64,000 bases of DNA, from contig NC_057814.1 in assembly GCF_018294505.1 (NCBI RefSeq), forward strand, positions 292,074,604-292,138,603. The letters run 5' to 3'. This DNA is from Triticum aestivum. Taxonomy: Eukaryota; Streptophyta; Magnoliopsida; Poales; Poaceae. The translations under genes and the position numbers were made by a program. Below the pieces are notes generated by a model, which worked only from the letters and a program-made list of their open reading frames with translations, did not search any database and was not told the DNA's origin. Shown here one piece after another: positions 46,149 through 59,402 of the stretch (the first letter of the stretch is position 1; every line of letters begins with the position of its first letter).

Positions 46149-49100
46149 TGTCACAGCCCCAGATCAGCCCTTGTTTGACTTTTGCTTGTTCCTCATGTCA
46201 TCATGTTTAATTTTCAAAGAAACTTGAAATGGGGATGTTGAAACCCTAGCACCAAATGCATTCAACTAGGTTCAAGTAAACAATATATTCAATGAACCCA
46301 AATGCCCTTTAGAAAAGTTCATGATTTTTGTTAAAGATGAAAACCTCTGCAAAAAATGATGCACCTATTTCTAGGCCATCCTGGATTTTTGAATTAAATC
46401 TTATTGTATTTGAATTTTGGGCATTTAAATGCTATAAATAATTTAAATGTTCAAATAATGTTGGAAAGTGTTATGGGTCACTGGAATAATTCAGACAGCA
46501 CCCCTAATTATTTCCAGGATTTTATAAAATGGTTTAGTATTTTACTAAATCAAAACAGAAACAATTAAGTAAGAGAGAGAGAGAGAAGGCCACTGGGCCC
46601 CTCACCTGGACATACCTGGCGCCCCACCACGGCCCAGGAGCTGGCCCAGCCCACCAGAGCCGCCACCGTCTCCCACCTCGCGCCAGAAGGACGCCAGCGG
46701 GACGCCGGGCGTGTGGTCGCCGCGCGCGAGGCCACCTCCTGCTTCCGCCACTTCTGGACGCCTCCACGAGTGCCACGGCACCTCCCCGACCCCCTCTCAC
46801 TTCTCCCTCACTCTCTCGTTCCCTCTCCCTCGCTGTTCCCCACCTCACCAAACCGCACAGCCACCACCGACGAGCTCCACCACGGCCACCGGCCACCCCT
46901 CGCCCCGCCGATGAGTCCACGAGCTCCGCCTCGACGCCTTGAAGCTCCCCCTCAACGCGAGCATCGCCAGACGCCCTGTCGCCTCGCCATCGACCCGTCG
47001 TCTCCGCGCACGGCCGTGCATCGCCGCCGCCAAATTCCGACGCCGTCCGTGCCTCCCCGAGCTCGCCGAGAACCTCTTCGTGACCGCGGTGAGCCCCCGG
47101 TCATTCCCCCCTAACCCTGTCCCCGCTTGGTTGCCGTAGCACCATTCCCCACGAGCACCGAAGCTCGCCGCCGCCATTGCCAACGAGCTACGTGCTCCTG
47201 AGCTCGGCCGCTCGCCCGAGCATCACCAGCGCGCTCGCGGCGCTCCTGTGAACCTGAAGCACCCACGGGTTCGCCCTGCCGTGCCCTATAGCGCCATCTC
47301 CGCCATTGCCCGAGCTCCGGCGGCCGCCCAAGTGCTCGCCGCCGGCGAACCAGGCCACCCCGCGACCTTCTGACACCTCCCCTGGATGCGGAAGAGCGTG
47401 GGCTACCTCCTGGTGGTTTCCGCGCGTCCAACCGCCGTCTGTAGCTCAAGTCCGGCGAGTTGCCGCCGCAGTTTTGGTTGTCGCCGGCGAAACTCCGGCG
47501 AGGACCGACGTGGCGCAGTCATTAGCGCTAATCCCTGCCAGTTCAGCCGCCCTTAGCCACTGACAATGGGCCCTGCACCAGGTCAAAGTGCTAGTCAACG
47601 CGGGATTAGTGACTGTCTCACTGACCAGTGGACCCCACTGGTCAGGTTTGACCTGGAACGGGTCCGTTGACCTGCTGAGGTCAGCATGACCTAATGCTGA
47701 CGCAGTTAATCATTTTCTGGTTTTGAAATAATTCAGAAAATTCCAGAAAATGCCCTAACTTCTAAAATTCATAGAAATTCAACCGTAGCTCCAAATGAAA
47801 TGATTTATATATGAAAAATTATCAGAAAAATCCAAAGAATCTGTTTATGGCATCCTCATGCATGTTTGAACAACTTACAGCCACTGTATATGACAATTTG
47901 AATAAATGGCATTTGAAATGTCTTATATGGAGTTTGAATTCGAACCTAAGGTTCAAACCAACTCCATTTAATATGTTGCTAGCTGCATTAGCTCAAAACA
48001 CATTCATATTGCCATGTCATGATCATGCATCATATTGTGCATTGCATTGATTGTGTTTCCTCTCTGTTGCCGGTATTGTCCCCTCTCGATAGCCGTGTTT
48101 CCGACGATGAGTTCGATGACACTAATGAAGACTCAATGCTATCTTCAGAAGTGCCAGGCAAGCAAAACCCCCTTGTTCATTCCGATACAATCCCATTCTC
48201 TCGCTCCTGCTCTCTTCTACTGCATTAGGACAACATCGATTCAACTGTTACATGTTGCGGTAGTTGAACCCCTTTTTCCTCTGCATGACCTGTCATTGCC
48301 ACAGTAAATAGATGAAACCCACTAGCATGAGTAGGAGTTGTTTGAGCCCTGATGTGCCTACTCATTCATGCTTGTTTGTCATGCCTGCTACTGCTTAGAG
48401 TTGAGTCGGGTCTGATTCGTCGGGGATGAATTGGAATGGTGATGAACATGTCCTACTGTGTGAGCTAAGTGTGAACACGATTTGGTAAAGGTAGCGGTGA
48501 GAGGCCATGTAGGAGTACATGGTGGGTTGTCTCATTGAAGCCGTCCTCAGGAACTGAGTTCTGTGTTTGTGATCCATGATACAGTTACTACCACGCATTG
48601 GGCCCGAAACCAATGGACCCTCTCGGCTTCTTAATCACCCTTGTCCTCTGTCCAGGAGTTGCAAGTAGTTTCTGGTGTTTGTAGTATGCTGGAGGCCGTG
48701 GACAGCGCTGACCGAGGGGTGGGCTGTGATGCGGTAGGCACGTGGCACGGTGTACCGGGCGCCCGTTTGGTGTCTCGGGAACCCTGCACACATCGTTCGG
48801 GGCCGTATGTGGAAACCTCGGCCGGACTCCCTGCGGATGGAACCTGAATAGGCGATAAACCTGGACTAGAGACTTGAGTGTTTAGGTAGGCTGTGGCCGA
48901 CTCCCTCGCCAGGCTTCCGCTTGAAGGTTGCCGAGGTACACGACGTGTACATGGTGGTAAGTGGCGAGAGCGTGTGTGACGGAAGTACACCCCTGCAGGG
49001 TTAATATGATCTATTCGAATAGCCGTGTCCGCGGAAATGGACTTCTGGGTTGCCTATAACAGTTCATAGACAAGTGAAAGTGGATACTCTAAAATGCGCA

Positions 49101-50250
49101 AGATAAGCGTGAGTGCTATGGATGGCGTTCTCGTTGGGAGACGGGGGCGAATCCATAGTGGTGTATTGATATGGTGAATATGTGGACTCGTGTGCGCCAC
49201 CTCAAAAGAGTTACTTGCAGTCGTAGTTAGGATAGCCACCGAGTCAAAGCTGGCTTGCTGCAGTTAAACTCCACCACCCCCCTTTGTTGATACCGATGCA
49301 TATGTAGCTAGTGCTGATGTAAGTCTTGCTGGGTACATTTGTACTCACGTTTGCTTATTTTATGTTTTGCAGAGAGACGTCAGTCTCGCTAGTAGTTCCG
49401 TGTGGACTTCGACGTTTAGCTTGATACCTCAGCTACGATCTTGTGCCCTCGGCAGGATCTAATAAATAGTCAGGCTTCTCAGCCTTTTTCATTTATAGTT
49501 GTCTGTACTCAGACATGTTAAGCTTCCGCTTGTGTTTGACTTGTATGCTCTGAATGTTGGGTCATGAGACCCATGTTTGTAATATCTGGCTCTTCGGAGC
49601 CTAATGAATAATACTCTGAGTCGTAGAGTCTTGTTGTGATGCCATGTTGTATTTGCACATATCGAGCATATTGTGTGTATGATTGAAATGCTTGGTATGT
49701 GTGGGATCCGACAATCTAGTTGTCTATCCTTAGCAGCCTCTCTTATGGGGAAATGTAGTCTAGTGCCTCCTTGAGCCATAGTAGTCCGCTACAGCCCGGT
49801 TCACCGGAGTCCTGCTAGCCCAGCACTACTGCTCCGGAACACTTGACTGGCCGGCATGTGATTCACTTCGTTCCTGTGTCTGTCCCTTCGGGGAAATGTC
49901 ACGCGGTGACATCCGGAGTCCTGCCTAGCCTGCTACAGCCCGGGTTCCCGGAGTCCTGTTAGCCCAATGCTACAGCCCGGATTCGCACGCTGCTGACCGA
50001 CATGTTCGATGTTGATTCATGTATGCCTGTCCCCATACGTTAGTGCCGCTTTGGGTTCACGACTAGCCATGTCGGCCCGGGTTCTCTGTCATATGGATGC
50101 TAGCGACATTGTCATATACGCGAGCCAAAAGGCGCAAACGGTCCCGGGCCATGGTAAGGCGACACCCGTGGGAGTACCGTGCGTGAGGCCGCAAAGTGAT
50201 ATGAGGTGTTACAGGCTAGATCGGTGTGACTTGGAATCGGGGTCCCGACA
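46149..50250 (+). repeat. Element D2: 5' LTR
   Basis: 4102 bp, nearly identical to 54263-58354. The GC-rich block at about 46600-47530 has a cgcggtgagc donor-like site, and there is a ttatgttttgcag acceptor-like site at about 49358-49371. Confidence 0.92.
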
Positions 50251-53200
50251 GCGTTCGTATCAGAGCCTGACTGCCTGTAGGATTACCAAGCCAAACTGGT
50301 CGAAGTTGTGTCTAGAAATGCTTTAGTTATATAAGGGAATTGATTGTGGAAGGGAACGTAAGGCTCTTTTGCTCCTTTACCTTATGCCCTCTAATCCGAG
50401 TCACCCTCTTCTCATTCTACGGGGATTAAGAACTAGGCTTCTCATCTTTCTATCAGGATCACGTGTTACTAATCCGTAGACTCGTAGGATTGTTGGTCTC
50501 GAGCCTTAGTTCAGTTTCTACCACTACAGTGTGTTGTTAGTTGGACTTGGAACCTTGATATGATGTTGTTGAGTGGTTATGCCACCATTTTGTAGGATGT
50601 ATCAAATTCTTTTGAGCATTTACAGCCATTACGCTGTCCGAGTCATCCCAGGTTCCTAAATGGTCTGATGCATTTGCAAATCCTTTCTTTCCGTTCTCGA
50701 TGTTCCTTTGGGCCAGATTAACCACACTAATCGTTGAGTTGAGGTACTCTGTTGCCTTGACATATATGTTGGAGTTATTATTATGACCCTAGGTGTCATA
50801 GAGGACCACTCAGTAATCTAGCAATGCTTTATATCCCCGGTGTGATGATTCTGGCCATTATTCTCGAAAGCATCCTGTGATGTTATTAGTTAGTAGGCAT
50901 TCTATTTCTGGGTTCTTGAACTCAAGATTCACTCCACTTACCTCCTGTTGATAGTGTTTGCTCGTTCCTTTAGGTTATTAGTAACCTTGCATTTGCGATA
51001 GTCCTCGAGGTCCGTGGTATTTCCTTCTTCCAAATACCATGAACCATTATGGCAGAAGTTCTTTTAACCAAAAGATCACAACCAGGGCGCTCTTGAGGAG
51101 TACTCCATTCATATTGTGACTCTGCCAGTCCTTCCTCTTCTGCATGGGTTATCCGGAAGAAATATGTTGAATTTGTTCGACATACTAATCCATGCATCCA
51201 CAACTCAGAAAAACATATGTTCCCTTGGGTTGTCCCTCTTTAGTTATCTTCTGACCCTCGTCTATCAATTGATAGTCAGGAGTAAATTGTGCATTTGTGT
51301 TCTCGATGCCTACTATTCTTGTGGTCTGTCAAGCCATTCTAATCCGGAATGACTAGGAGAAACAAACTCCAGTACCTCGTCCATCTCTGGGATTGGGTCA
51401 AAGTAGTTGTATTCCGCAGATCAAATGCCTAACCAGCTTTTGTTCTGTTCTACCTCGGAGTATTACCCCCTTTATGTCAGAATTGTCATGAGAATTGCAC
51501 CATCTCTCACGAATTCTTAACGCAGTGATACTTCTCGCCATCATTGCTCATTCCTCGGTTCCGTGTCGTCACGACCGGAATGCCGACAGGTGAACTATGA
51601 TGTGTGAAATCAATACTCCTAGCAACCGTGTTGCTTGGTAGTTAATGGACATTAATATCATTCTTAGCGTGTTGGTTATTGAACCACTATACTAGGATTG
51701 ATCGTGCTACCTTGTTCTTATTCTGGTGCACTCTTCGATCTTTGAGTTAGGATTGAATCCCTTGCTTATTTGATCATATCGTCTTGCCCTGAAAAGCAAG
51801 ATTGCTCTCGATCTTAATAACATGTTGGTGGATCGTGATTTTCCAAATATCTTCTTGGAAGTACCACCAGGTTGTCCATGACCGATGTGTTGAGTCGTGA
51901 ACAAGTTGGTTTTCCAGTAAACCACCCCTTCTCCAAGAATCCGTGTTGGATACCCTGAGCTAGTTGGTCAAGCTAAACAACAACTTGGAGAGTTGGAAGA
52001 TAAAAGCTTGCCAGCTTAGCTCAATTCAAGGGATATATCTGCGTGTGTTGAAGATAGATGATATCTTCATCGATTGGTCCCTGTGATCAGTTGTTGGACC
52101 TATTGTCGTATCAAGACTTGATTTGAGTATGGGCTATCATCAAATCAAATCAGAACCAACGATGTTCATAATGTTGCCTTACTCGTGGTTGATCCCTCGA
52201 GCATACACCATTACATCTTTTGGTCTGACCAATGCTATCACCGTGTTCACTTAATTGTGGAATTCCAACTATCTGGAAGCCTAGATGGTTTGTTGTTGAG
52301 CCCATCGACAACATCCTTATCTCCTCCATGATTTGGTTGAACATCCAGCTAGCATTGGAAACTTTGTAAGCATTGCCTTCATGTTCTGCTCATGAGGTAT
52401 ACGTTTGGATGAAAGTAGTGACTTCCTCTAATTCACGTGCATTTGATGTAAGTTGCCGCCATGGATTCGAGAAAGTTTGTTTTGCTTCCTCTGGAATCAT
52501 CCCAAGTCAGTCATGCACATGTGCGAAGTATTCTGTGGTTCGGAGACTTGCAACCCTCGTTCTATATGTGTTCCTAGCACACCAAGCCACTGATTGACTG
52601 TTCAAGGAGAAGGAGTTGTTGTGCAAATCCTAGGTCATGCACAAGACTTCGTTACCCTAGATGATGGTTCCCCACCTGAACTCGGTAGTGTTCTATCATA
52701 AGACTACTATGTGGTCATGCTTGTCTGGGACAGCGTGTTCACATGTGTTTGTAGCAGAACCAGCTCATGTTTTGGAGCTTGCTATCGTAGTTCATCCCCT
52801 GAAAATCTCGCAACGTCATCCCGTCGATTTGTGTTGCAAACTTTCATTTTTCCTTCTAGACTGGATGAGTCTGGAATATTCTGACACCAACCAGATCTGA
52901 ATCTCAGGCAGACATGATGGTTGGAACATTTCCCAAGAATTATAATATTGCCTCTCGATAACCGGTAAAGTGGATGTCGTGGCCAACACATCCTAGCCGG
53001 AAGATCTATTATTGTAGCTTCTTGATTAAGCAATTTGACCATCTTCTCCATGAGGATTTCGTATGATCTATTCTAAAAGTTGTTCCTTATGGATTCCTGC
53101 GCTCCCGAAGTCCGACCTACTACTTGATGTTCAAGATACCAAACCACATCTAATGGGTTACGCTAGTACATCAAGGAGAACATTAGAAGCGGAGTGCTAA

Positions 53201-54262
53201 ATGTCTCTCGGTCGATCATCCAGATTTTGCTTCCTTTGCCTCGCTAAGGTGAAATCTGAGAAGGTGTTATCTTAATTTGCATCTGCATCGTCCATCACTA
53301 TTCATCATGGTGGTATGTTGTGTTGCCAGGATCCTTGACACGGATGTTGGTAAAACCTTGATGAATATGGAAATGCTCAAGTTCTTGAGAGCACGCACAA
53401 GCACTAGGTGTTATCATCGGCACTAACTGGGATTGCTCCCACTTTCCTTCGGTTATGCTAAACCTTTCAAACAGTAGATTCACTCTCTACTGTCGAGTTT
53501 CTCCCTAGTTACTAGAATCATTCCTAGCATTTGCATTTTTTGTTCCCAGCTTGCATCGTCATTGTGCCATCCTACCTTGGATTACCTTCCCAGTAATTAC
53601 TGATAAGGACCATCTTCAAAAGTGGTCCCACCAGGGGTTCCGACCATTTCCAGTGATAAGAAAATCACCCTTGTGTTGTCATTCAACAAGGTAGTCCACA
53701 TCGTCCATCCTAGCCCGAGTGTGTCGTTCTCCCGAACTCCCTCGAACGATCGTTTGTGATTGCCTTAGGCTAGTATAAGAGTTTCAATGATCTTAGGATC
53801 AAAAGTAATTCTTTTTGCCACTTAAGGAATAGTTCTACGAGTCACCTTCCCCAAGGTGCCCCGTTATGGAGTCATGGCAATTAACTCCTCGCTGCTTTGG
53901 AACCCATGCACCATATTATCTAAGCGTGGGATTGTTGCCCACCAAATCAAATCTCATCGTTTGTTCTTCCATCCCTCTCGATGTGTTTTGTGTCTCAACT
54001 CGAGATGTTTCAACGTCTCACTCCATGAGTTGATCTTGAGTGCCCGATCTTCAAGAAGATCGATCCTGTAGAGTTTCCCTCTCTGTCGTCATCGTGTCAG
54101 ATGAAGATCTCAAAAGCAAAGACGTCAACGTTAATTGAAGCAACGGATCAAATCTTTGCGAAGAGCAATTGGATCATGAAGATGGTGTTCGCTTGTGTCC
54201 CTCTGTCTTCTTACCTCACGTCTTGAATCTCGGGACGAGATTCTTGTTTAGTGGGGGTGAGC
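50251..54262 (+). other. Element D2: non-coding interior with decayed pol
   Basis: PBS at 50255-50266; polypurine-type tract TTTAGTGGGGGTGAGC at about 54247-54262, preceded by GGGACGAGATTC. Short RT motifs can be read near 52120-52251. No frame longer than about 90 codons appears real. Confidence 0.7.
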
Positions 54263-57200
54263 TGTCACAGCCCCAGATCAGCCCTTGTTTGACTTTTGCT
54301 TGTTCCTCATGTCATCATGTTTAATTTTCAAAGAAACTTGAAATGGGGATGTTGAAACCCTAGCACCAAATGCATTCAACTAGGTTCAAGTAAACAATAT
54401 CTTCAATGAACCCAAATGCCCTTTAGAAAAGTTCATGATTTTTGTTAAAGGTGAAAACCTCTGCCAAAAATGATGCACCTATTTCTAGGCCATCCTGGAT
54501 TTTTGAATTAAATCTTATTGTATTTGACTTTTGGGCATTTAAATGCTATAAATAATTTAAATGTTCAAATAATGTTGGAAAGTGTTATGGGTCACTGGAA
54601 TAATTCAGACAGCACCCCTAATTATTTCCAGGATTTTATAAAATGGTTTAGTATTTTACTAAATCAAAACAGAAACAATTAAGTAAGAGAGAGAGAGAAG
54701 GCCACTGGGCCCCTCACCTGGACATACCTGGCGCCCCACCACGGCCCAGGAGCTGGCCCAGCCCACCAGAGCCGCCACCGTCTCCCACCTCGCGCCAGAA
54801 GGACGCCAGAGGGACGCCGGGCGTGTGGTCGCCGCGCGCGAGGCCACCTCCTGCTTCCGCCGCTTCTGGAGGCCTCCACGAGTGCCACGGCACCTCCCCG
54901 ACCCCCTCTCACTTCTCCCTCGCTCTCTGGTTCCCTCTCCCTCGCTGTTCCCCACCTCACCAAACCGCACCGCCGCCACCGACGAGCTCCACCACGGCCA
55001 CCGGCCACCCCTCGCCCCGCCGATGAGTCCACGAGCTCCGCCTCGACGCCTTGAAGCTCCCCCTCAATGAGAGCATCGCCGGATGCCCTGTCACCTCGCC
55101 ATCGACCCGTCGTCTCCGCGCACAGCCGTACATCGCCGCCGCCAAATTCCGACGCCGTCCGTGCCTCCCCGAGCTCGCCGAGAACCTCTTCGTGACCGCG
55201 GTGAGCCCCCGGTCATTTCCCCCTAACCCTGTCCCCGCTTGGTTGCCGTAGCACCATTCCCCACGAGCACCGAAGCTCGCCGCCGCCATTGCCAACGAGC
55301 TACGTGCTCCTGAGCTCGGCCGCTCGCCCGAGCATCACCAGCGCGCTCGCCGCGCTCCTGTGAACCTGAAGCACCCACGAGTTCGCCCTGCCGTGCCCTA
55401 TAGCGCCATCTCCGCCATTGCCCGAGCTCCGGCGGCCACCCAAGTGCTCGCCGCCGGCGAACCAGGCCACCCCGCGACCTTCTGACACCTCCCCTGGATG
55501 CGGAAGAGCGTGGGCTACCTCCTGGTGGTTTCCGCGCGTCCAACCGCCGTCTGTAGCTCAAGTCCGGCGAGTTGCCGCCGCAGTTTTGGTTGTCGCCGGC
55601 GAAACTCCGGCAAGGACCGACGTGGCGCAGTCATTAGCGCTAATCCCTGCCAGCTCAGCCGCCCTTAGCCACTGACAATGGGCCTCGCAGCAGGTCAAAG
55701 TGCTAGTCAACGCGGGATTAGTGACTGTCTCACTGACCAGTGGACCCCACTGGTCAGGTTTGACCTGGAACGGGTCCGTTGACCTGCTGAGGTCAGCATG
55801 ACCTAATGCTGACGCAGTTAATCATTTTCTGGTTTTGAAATAATTCAGAAAATTCCAGAAAATGCCCTAACTTCTAAAATTCATAGAAATTCAACCGTAG
55901 CTCCAAATGAAATGATTTATATATGAAAAATTATCAGAAAAATCCAAAGAATCTGTTTATGGCATCCTCATGCATAATTGAACAACTTACAGCCACTGTA
56001 TATGACAATTTGAATAAATGGCATTTGAAATGTCTTATATGGAGTTTGAATTCGAACCTAAGGTTCAAACCAACTCCATTTAATATGTTGCTAGCTGCAT
56101 TAGCTCAAAACACATTCATATTGCCATGTCATGATCATGCATCATATTTTGCATTGCATTGATTGTGTTTCCTCTCTGTTGCCAGTATTGTCCCCTCTCG
56201 ATACCCGTGTTTCCGACGATGAGTTCGATGACACTAATGAAGACTCAATGCTATCTTCAGAAGTGCCAGGCAAGCAAAACCCCCTTGTTCATTTCGATAC
56301 AATCCCATTCTCTCGCTCCTGCTCTCTTCTACTGCATTAGGACAACATCGATTCAACTGTTACATGTTGCGGTAGTTGAACCCCTTTTTCCTCTGCATGA
56401 CCTGTCATTGCCACAGTAAATAGATGAAACCCACTAGCATGAGTAGGAGTTGTTTGAGCCCTAATGTGCCTACTCATTCATGCTTGTTTGTCATGCCTGC
56501 TACTGCTTAGAGTTGAGTCGGGTCTGATTCGTCGGGGATAAATTGGAATGGTGATGAACATGTCCTACTGTGTGTGAACACGATTTGGTAAAGGTAGCGG
56601 TGAGAGGCCATGTAGGAGTACATGGTGGGTTGTCTCATTGAAGCCGTCCTCAGGAACTGAGTTCTGTGTTTGTGATCCATGATACAGTTACTACCACGCA
56701 TTGGGCCCGAAACCAATGGACCCTCTCGGCTTCTTAATCACCCTTGTCCTCTGTCCAGGAGTTGCACGTAGTTTCTGGTGTTTGTAGTAAGCTGGAGGCC
56801 GTGGACAGCGCTGACCAAGGGGTGGGCTGTGATGCGGTAGGCTCGTGGCCCGGTGTACCGAGTCACCCGTTTGGTGTCTCGGGAACCCTGCACACATCGT
56901 TCGGGGCCGTATGTGGAAACCTCGGCCGGACTCCCTGCGGATGGAACCTGAATAGGCGATAAACCTGGACTAGAGACTTGAGTGTTTAGGTAGGCTGTGG
57001 CCGACTCCCTCGCCAGGCTTCCGCTTGAAGGTTGCCGAGGTACACGACGTGTACATGGTGGTAAGTGGCGAGAGCGTGTGTGACGAAGTACACCCCTGCA
57101 GGGTTAATATGATCTATTCGAATAGCCGTGTCCGTGGTAAAGGACTTCTGGGTTGCCTATAACAGTTCATAGACAAGTGAAAGTGGATACTCTAAAATAC

Positions 57201-58354
57201 GCAAGATAAGCGTGAGTGCTATGGATGGCGTTCTCGTAGGGAGACAAGAGCGGATCCATAGTGGTGTATTGATATGGTGAATATGTGGACTCGTGTGCGC
57301 AACCTCAAAAGAGTTACTTGCAATTGTAGCTTAGGATAGCCACCGAGTCAAAGCTGGCTTGCTGCAGTGAAACTCCACCACCCCCCCTTTTGGTACCGAT
57401 GCATATGTAGATAGTTCTGATGTAAGTCTTGCTGGGTACATTTGTACTCACGTTTGCTTATTTTATGTTTTGCAAAGAGACGTCAGTCTCGCTAGTAGTT
57501 CCGTGTGGACTTCGACGTTTAGCTTGATACCTCAGCTACGTTCTTGTGCCCTCGGCAGGATCTAGTAAATAGTCAGGCTTCTCAGCCTTTTTCATTTGTA
57601 GATGTCTGTACTCAGACATGTTGAGCTTCCGCATGTGCTTTGACTTGTATGCTCTGAATGTTGGGTCATGAGACCCATGTTTGTAATATCTGGCTCTTCG
57701 GGGCCTAATGAATAAGTACTCTGAGTCGTAGAGTCTTGTTGTGATGCCATGTTGTATCTGCACATATCGAGCATATTGTGTGTATGATTGAAATGCTTGG
57801 TATGTGTGGGATCCGACAATCTAGTTGTCTATCCTTAGCAGCCTCTCTTATGGGGAAATGTAGTCTAGTGCCTCCTTGAGCCATAGTAGTCCGCTACAGC
57901 CCGGTTCACCGGAGTCCTGCTAGCCCAGCACTACTACTCTGGACACTTGACTGGCCGGCATGTGTTTCATATCGTTCCTGTGTCTGTCCCTTAGGGGAAA
58001 TGTCACGCGGTGACATCCGGAGTCCTGCCTAGCCTGCCACAGCCCGGGTTCCCGGAGTCCTGTTAGCCCAGTGCTACAGCCCGGATTCGCACGCTGCTGA
58101 CCGACACGTTCGATGTTGATTCATGTATGCCTGTCCCCATACGTTAGTGCCGCTTTGGGTTCACGACTAGCCATGTTGGCCCGGGTTCTCTATCATATGG
58201 ATGCTAGCGACATTATCATATATGTGAGCCAAAAGGCGCAAACGGTCCCGGGCCATGGTAAGGCGACACCCGTGGGAATACCGTGCATGAGGCCGCAAAG
58301 TGATATGAGGTGTTACAGGCTAGATCGGTGTGACTTGGAATCGGGGTCCTGACA
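54263..58354 (+). repeat. Element D2: 3' LTR
   Basis: 4092 bp. The conserved splice-acceptor dinucleotide is changed here (ttttgcaa at about 57467-57474). It ends GTCCTGACA, followed by CGCCC. Confidence 0.92.
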
Positions 58355-58359
58355 CGCCC

Positions 58360-59402
58360 TCTAGCCTTTTAAAAAATGTATACTTTTGTACAGTAGTAGG
58401 ATCGATGGATTGTGCCATGGAGCAAAACTAACAAGATGAAATTAAAGAAAAAAGGTGGTACATATAAAGAGCGCTCGTCGCCAAATTATGCATATAGTAC
58501 TATTAAAAAATCTAGTACGTGATTAAATGGGGTGCTAAATTCTATTAAAGAAATTAGCATACCTATTTAATTATTGGGTTCTTATTATTTATGCCACTAG
58601 TTTGTGTATCACTACTTAGTTCTACCATTAGAAGTTACAACTACTCAAAAATGCCATCTATCCGTGAGATGCCTGCTCAAAAATGCAATTAGATATCTAA
58701 AAATGCCATCGTTAAGTTAGATGTTTGCTCAAAAATGCCATTAGACATTGTGATTTTCATGTCAAAACCGTTGACCATGTTACATGACAAAAATAAGCCG
58801 ATTCTCACAATGATAAGTGTGGCCCCGCTTGTCAGGAGTAACGAAGCGAACAATTTTACAGGAAAATAAGAACGCTGTTGGGATCAAGTAGGCCCCACAC
58901 TTTATTTTACTATAGTGAGATAGAGGGACAGCTGGCATGTTGGTCCATTGGTATTTATGTCATTATAACATGGCAAAAGAGATTTGAGTCACAATAATGG
59001 TGTCCAGCACAACACACCCGTCAAATAAAACTAAGCACTCTGAAATTCTTTGACAAAACTAAGCCCCCTGAAATTCTTTGGCAACTAAACTGCTGGCTAT
59101 ATGATGTTGGCCATATATATTGTACGTATATAATGTGAAGAAACGAGTGGTAGTCATAGTACTATACCAACTAAAAGATGAACTGTAAGAAATACTAGTA
59201 TGTACGTACTGAGGAGTTAAAGTAACAAGAAGAAACATAACATAGTTCTGCTGGGGGCTCAGCACAACACACCCCTCAAATAAAACTAAGCACAGCAGAA
59301 ATTAAACTAAGCAACTAATCCGGTAGACACTGCATTAGAACCACCATGAGCAACTACACTGTCACCTTACTCGGAGTCCTCGTCCACATCCTCGACTTTG
59401 TC
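58360..59402. other. Intergenic DNA 3' of the exonuclease gene
   Basis: AT-rich. It holds degenerate copies of a ctcaaaaatgccat unit (58643-58745) and a 34 bp direct repeat (59005-59038 and 59260-59293, starting CAGCACAACACACCC). No gene was recognised. Confidence 0.4.

Larger units (their letters stand above)
46149..58354 (+). mobile_element. Element D2: second LARD-type element
   Basis: 12.2 kb with LTRs 46149-50250 (4102 bp) and 54263-58354 (4092 bp), flanked by CGCCC (46144-46148 and 58355-58359). The interior of 4.0 kb is non-coding. It belongs to the same family as D1, but U3 starts TGTCACAGCCCC and the GC-rich block differs, so it is a separate subfamily. RT relics are clearer than in D1: DLSMGYHQIKSEP (52120-52158) and SFGLTNAITVFT (52216-52251). 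Its PBS carries one mismatch (TCGTATCAGAGC, 50255-50266). It split the DNA between the coiled-coil gene and the exonuclease gene. Confidence 0.9.
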
